Origin: an uncultured Nitrospira sp. | GTDB taxonomy: Bacteria; Nitrospirota; Nitrospiria; Nitrospirales; UBA8639 | DNA length: 7,165 nt | Reading direction: 5' to 3' | Assembly: GCA_902500695.1 (NCBI GenBank) | Contig: CABVRQ010000014.1 | Location: forward strand, 50,320 to 57,484 | Shown here: in pieces, positions 5,297 through 7,165 of the stretch | Layout: each line of letters opens with the position of its first letter | How positions within the stretch are numbered: the stretch's first letter is position 1 | Notes under the pieces: generated by a model | Database searches by the model: none | Seen by the model: only the letters and a program-made list of their open reading frames with translations | Told to the model about the DNA's origin: nothing | Position numbers and translations under genes: made by a program

Positions 5297-6484
5297 ATGA
5301 GTGGAGTACGCGTGTTGGTTGGAACACGTAAGGGTGCGTTCGTACTGACATCGGACGGTGAGCGTAAACAGTGGAATGTGAGCGAGCCAAACTTTGGCGG
5401 CTGGGAGCTGTATCACGTCAAAGGATCCCCCACCGATCCGAACCGTCTATATGCATCGCAGTCCAGCAGCTGGTTCGGGCAGATCATTCAACGTTCGGAT
5501 GATGGCGGCAGAACCTGGTTTCAACCGGGGACGCCACCCGGTGAACCGACGACCACTCCAGACGGCACACCCAAGGGAGAGAGCAACAAATTTGTCTACG
5601 ACAGCTCACCTGAAACAGGCAAACCCCTCACCACCCATCAGTGGTACGACGGCTCCCAACGTCCTTGGGAGTTTAAGCGCGTGTGGCACCTCGAACCGTC
5701 ACTGACAGATCCGGATACCGTATACGCCGGAGTGGAAGATGCCGCCTTGTTTCGCTCGACCAATGGCGGTCAATCGTGGCAAGAGGTTCCTGGCCTTCGC
5801 GAGGCCAAAGGACACCTGTGGCAACCGGGTGCCGGCGGAATGTGCCTGCATACTATCCTCCTTGATCCAAGTGATCCCCAACGAATCTTCGTCGCAATTT
5901 CCGCGGCCGGCACTTTTCGTACCGATGACGGCGGCAAGACGTGGCGTCCGGTTAACCGCGGACTACAATCCCAGTATGAGCTTCCTGACCCGAATGCCGA
6001 GGTCGGCCATTGCGTGCACTGTATCGCCAAACACCCGTCGCGCCCCAATGTGCTGTTCATGCAAAAACACTGGGACGTGATGCGCAGTGACGATGGGGGC
6101 GAGTCATGGCACGAAATCAGCGGGGACCTGCCCTCCGATTTCGGATTTCCCATTGCCGTACACGCGCACGAGCCGGAGACCATCTATGTGGTACCGATCA
6201 AAAGCGACTCTGAACATTATCCGCCAGAGGGAAAACTGCGTATTTACCGCAGTCGGACAGGCGGAAACGAGTGGGAAGCGTTGACGAAAGGGTTGCCGCA
6301 ACAGGACTGCTACGTCAATATCCTTCGAGACGCGATGGCCGTGGATTCGCTCGACCCCTGCGGCATCTATGTCGGCACAACAGGCGGGCAGGTCTATGCA
6401 TCGGCCGATTCGGGAAACAGCTGGGCACCCATTGTTCGGGATCTGCCCCCGGTGCTATCCGTCGAAGTCCAGGCGTTGCCATGA
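5297..6484 (+). CDS. Asp-box (BNR/VPS10-like) beta-propeller protein
   Basis: A 395-residue repeat protein with six Asp-box motifs of the form S/T-x-(D/N)-x-G-x-x-W: SDDGGRTW (67), STNGGQSW (154), TDDGGKTW (209), SDDGGESW (264), SRTGGNEW (319) and SADSGNSW (369). These mark hairpin turns of a sialidase/sortilin-like beta propeller. The spacing of 45-87 residues suggests one motif per blade. It opens MSGVRVLVGTRKGAFVL with no signal peptide, so it should be cytoplasmic, unlike true secreted sialidases, and no sialidase active-site arginines can be assigned. Automated labels such as 'glycosyl hydrolase' or 'exo-alpha-sialidase' would be over-calls. The ATG at 5297 is preferred over that at 5264 because AGAAAGGAG lies directly upstream and MSGVRVLVGTRKG is a natural first strand. 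Its stop overlaps the next ATG (ATGA), so it is co-translated with the MoaD-like gene. Confidence 0.92.
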   Translation: MSGVRVLVGTRKGAFVLTSDGERKQWNVSEPNFGGWELYHVKGSPTDPNRLYASQSSSWFGQIIQRSDDGGRTWFQPGTPPGEPTTTPDGTPKGESNKFVYDSSPETGKPLTTHQWYDGSQRPWEFKRVWHLEPSLTDPDTVYAGVEDAALFRSTNGGQSWQEVPGLREAKGHLWQPGAGGMCLHTILLDPSDPQRIFVAISAAGTFRTDDGGKTWRPVNRGLQSQYELPDPNAEVGHCVHCIAKHPSRPNVLFMQKHWDVMRSDDGGESWHEISGDLPSDFGFPIAVHAHEPETIYVVPIKSDSEHYPPEGKLRIYRSRTGGNEWEALTKGLPQQDCYVNILRDAMAVDSLDPCGIYVGTTGGQVYASADSGNSWAPIVRDLPPVLSVEVQALP

Positions 6485-6783
6485 TCAGTATTCGGGTTGT
6501 CCTGCCAGCGCATCTCCGGACACTCGCACGCATCAATGGCGAGGTGATACTGGAAATTGAGAATCAGGCCACACAACAATCCATCCTCAACGCCCTCGAA
6601 GCCCGCTATCCCATGTTACGCGGGACGATCCGTGACCAGGTGACACGACAGCGCCGACCGTTCATCAGATTCTTTGCGTGCGAACAGGATCTTTCCCATG
6701 AACATCCAGATGCTCCGTTACCGGACGCAGTAACGAAAGGCGAAGAACCCTTTCTCATTGTTGGAGCCATGGCGGGGGGCTAA
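6481..6783 (+). CDS. MoaD/ThiS-family ubiquitin-like sulfur-carrier-type protein
   Basis: A 100-residue beta-grasp protein ending in GAMAGG. The C-terminal Gly-Gly is the part that E1-like enzymes adenylate and then thiolate in MoaD/ThiS proteins. The start MISIRVVLPAHLRTLARING and ILNALEARYPMLRGTIRD fit strand 1 and the main helix of the fold. RRPFIRFFACEQDLSH and EEPFLIVGAMAGG fit the last strands. Its first codon overlaps the stop of the propeller gene in ATGA, so translation is coupled. It is unlikely to be the molybdopterin MoaD itself: no moaE, moaB or thiG/thiF partner is in view, and the partner is a propeller protein. A longer frame from a TTG at 6271 would overlap the propeller gene and is rejected. 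Family confidence is high; the substrate or acceptor is unknown. Confidence 0.9.
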   Translation: MISIRVVLPAHLRTLARINGEVILEIENQATQQSILNALEARYPMLRGTIRDQVTRQRRPFIRFFACEQDLSHEHPDAPLPDAVTKGEEPFLIVGAMAGG

Positions 6784-6826
6784 GAGCCTGTCGGACTTAG
6801 GATGAATCGGCGGGACGCTCAGCCTC

Positions 6827-6852
6827 CCGGCCAAAGAGTGACCTTTGGCCGG
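6827..6852. terminator. Strong hairpin between convergent genes, candidate bidirectional terminator
   Basis: CCGGCCAAAG (6827-6836) and CTTTGGCCGG (6843-6852) form a perfect 10-bp stem with loop AGTGAC. It lies 43 bases after the MoaD-like stop and 15 bases beyond the stop of the minus-strand oxygenase, so it is placed to stop transcription from both sides. There is no T-run on either side, so termination would not be classically intrinsic. Attenuation or 3'-end protection are alternatives. Confidence 0.5.
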
Positions 6853-6867
6853 AGCAAGGCTACCGTT

Positions 6868-7165
6868 TCACTTGGCGTCGTGGAAAATGATCCCGACAGT
6901 ATAGCGTTGGCCTGAGCGAACACGGCTGACTCCATGACGGAGACTCACCCGATACCAGCCGCGTGTCCCGCACACAGGCCGATGATGCACCGCGAACAAA
7001 ACGCCATCGCCTTGTCGGAGCGGTACAACTATCGGCCGCGATTGCATCCGTGGTCGCTGCTCGGTCATCACAAATTCCCCAACCGTGAAGTTGGCCTAAT
7101 GGTCAGATAAGAGAATGGCAAGCTGAAGCGGGAACACATGTTGGCCATATAGGTCCTGATGCAGA
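6868..7165 (-). pseudogene. C-terminal part of a 2OG-Fe(II) oxygenase (PF09859/COG3826 type), interrupted by an amber codon
   Basis: Read on the minus strand from 7164, the frame gives LHQDLYGQHVFPLQLAILLS, then DH, an amber TAG (+ strand 7096-7098), then ANFTVGEFVMTEQRPRMQ. The segment VVPLRQGDGVLFAVHHRPV and the motif RHGVSRVRSGQRYTVGIIFHDAK lead to TGA at 6870-6868. Both sides of the TAG match one protein family, the 2OG-Fe(II) oxygenases of the PF09859 type. HQD is the His-x-Asp iron pair; the RHGVS histidine and an arginine after it are probable distal iron and 2-oxoglutarate ligands. The reading frame is otherwise unbroken, so a single substitution explains the stop. A restart at the GTG/ATG at 7071-7066 would make a piece of about 67 residues without HxD, hence inactive. 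The N-terminal half lies beyond the window. The family is often labelled as a DNA-alkylation repair oxygenase, a role I would not assert. Confidence 0.82.

Noticed and set aside
6271..6783. Longer TTG-started version of the MoaD-like gene
   Set aside because: The extra N-terminus overlaps the propeller gene in another phase, has no beta-grasp similarity, and the ATG at 6481 fits the family start and the ATGA coupling.
6784..6826. GAGCCTGTCGGACTT-like sequence resembling an insertion-sequence end
   Set aside because: No matching inverted end, target duplication or transposase is visible in the window.

Overview
The window looks like accessory DNA from a Gram-negative bacterium of moderate to fairly high GC. 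Exported proteins with ordinary Sec signals and clear Shine-Dalgarno sequences support this. The protein style recalls Nitrospirota or Proteobacteria, but that is a guess and nothing here fixes the taxon.

Left and centre (about 1-5108) form an ECF42-type sigma factor neighbourhood. An ECF sigma factor with a long C-terminal extension (1-1251, probably cut at its 5' end by the window edge) is followed on the same strand by four DGPF/YCII-family genes: 1474, 1939 (broken), 3340 and 4538. Between them sit a methyltransferase with an N-terminal signal sequence (2547-3212) and a secreted DUF1579 protein (3815-4414). A C-terminal scrap of a PhnB-like/VOC protein lies at about 4941-5108. Two DGPF genes are preceded by the same bipartite element, TGTCGA-N16-CGACTAA (1402-1430 and 3230-3258). 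It matches the promoter motif I recall for ECF42 sigma factors, so the sigma factor very likely drives these genes. A third copy of the -35 half (4919) sits just before the VOC scrap, as if a deletion removed the -10 element and most of that gene. The island is therefore both a small regulon and a place of decay: one DGPF gene has a frameshift and a stop, and the VOC gene is gutted.

Right (5297-6783) is a two-gene operon with an ATGA overlap. It encodes a cytoplasmic Asp-box (BNR-type) beta-propeller protein and a MoaD/ThiS-type ubiquitin-like protein ending in Gly-Gly. A Fur-box-like palindrome lies just ahead of it. A strong 10-bp stem hairpin at 6827-6852 separates it from a convergent gene on the minus strand.

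The far right end (7164-6868, minus strand) is the C-terminal part of a 2OG-Fe(II) oxygenase (PF09859/COG3826 type). It carries an in-frame amber codon between its conserved His-x-Asp motif and the rest of the fold, so it is probably a pseudogene.
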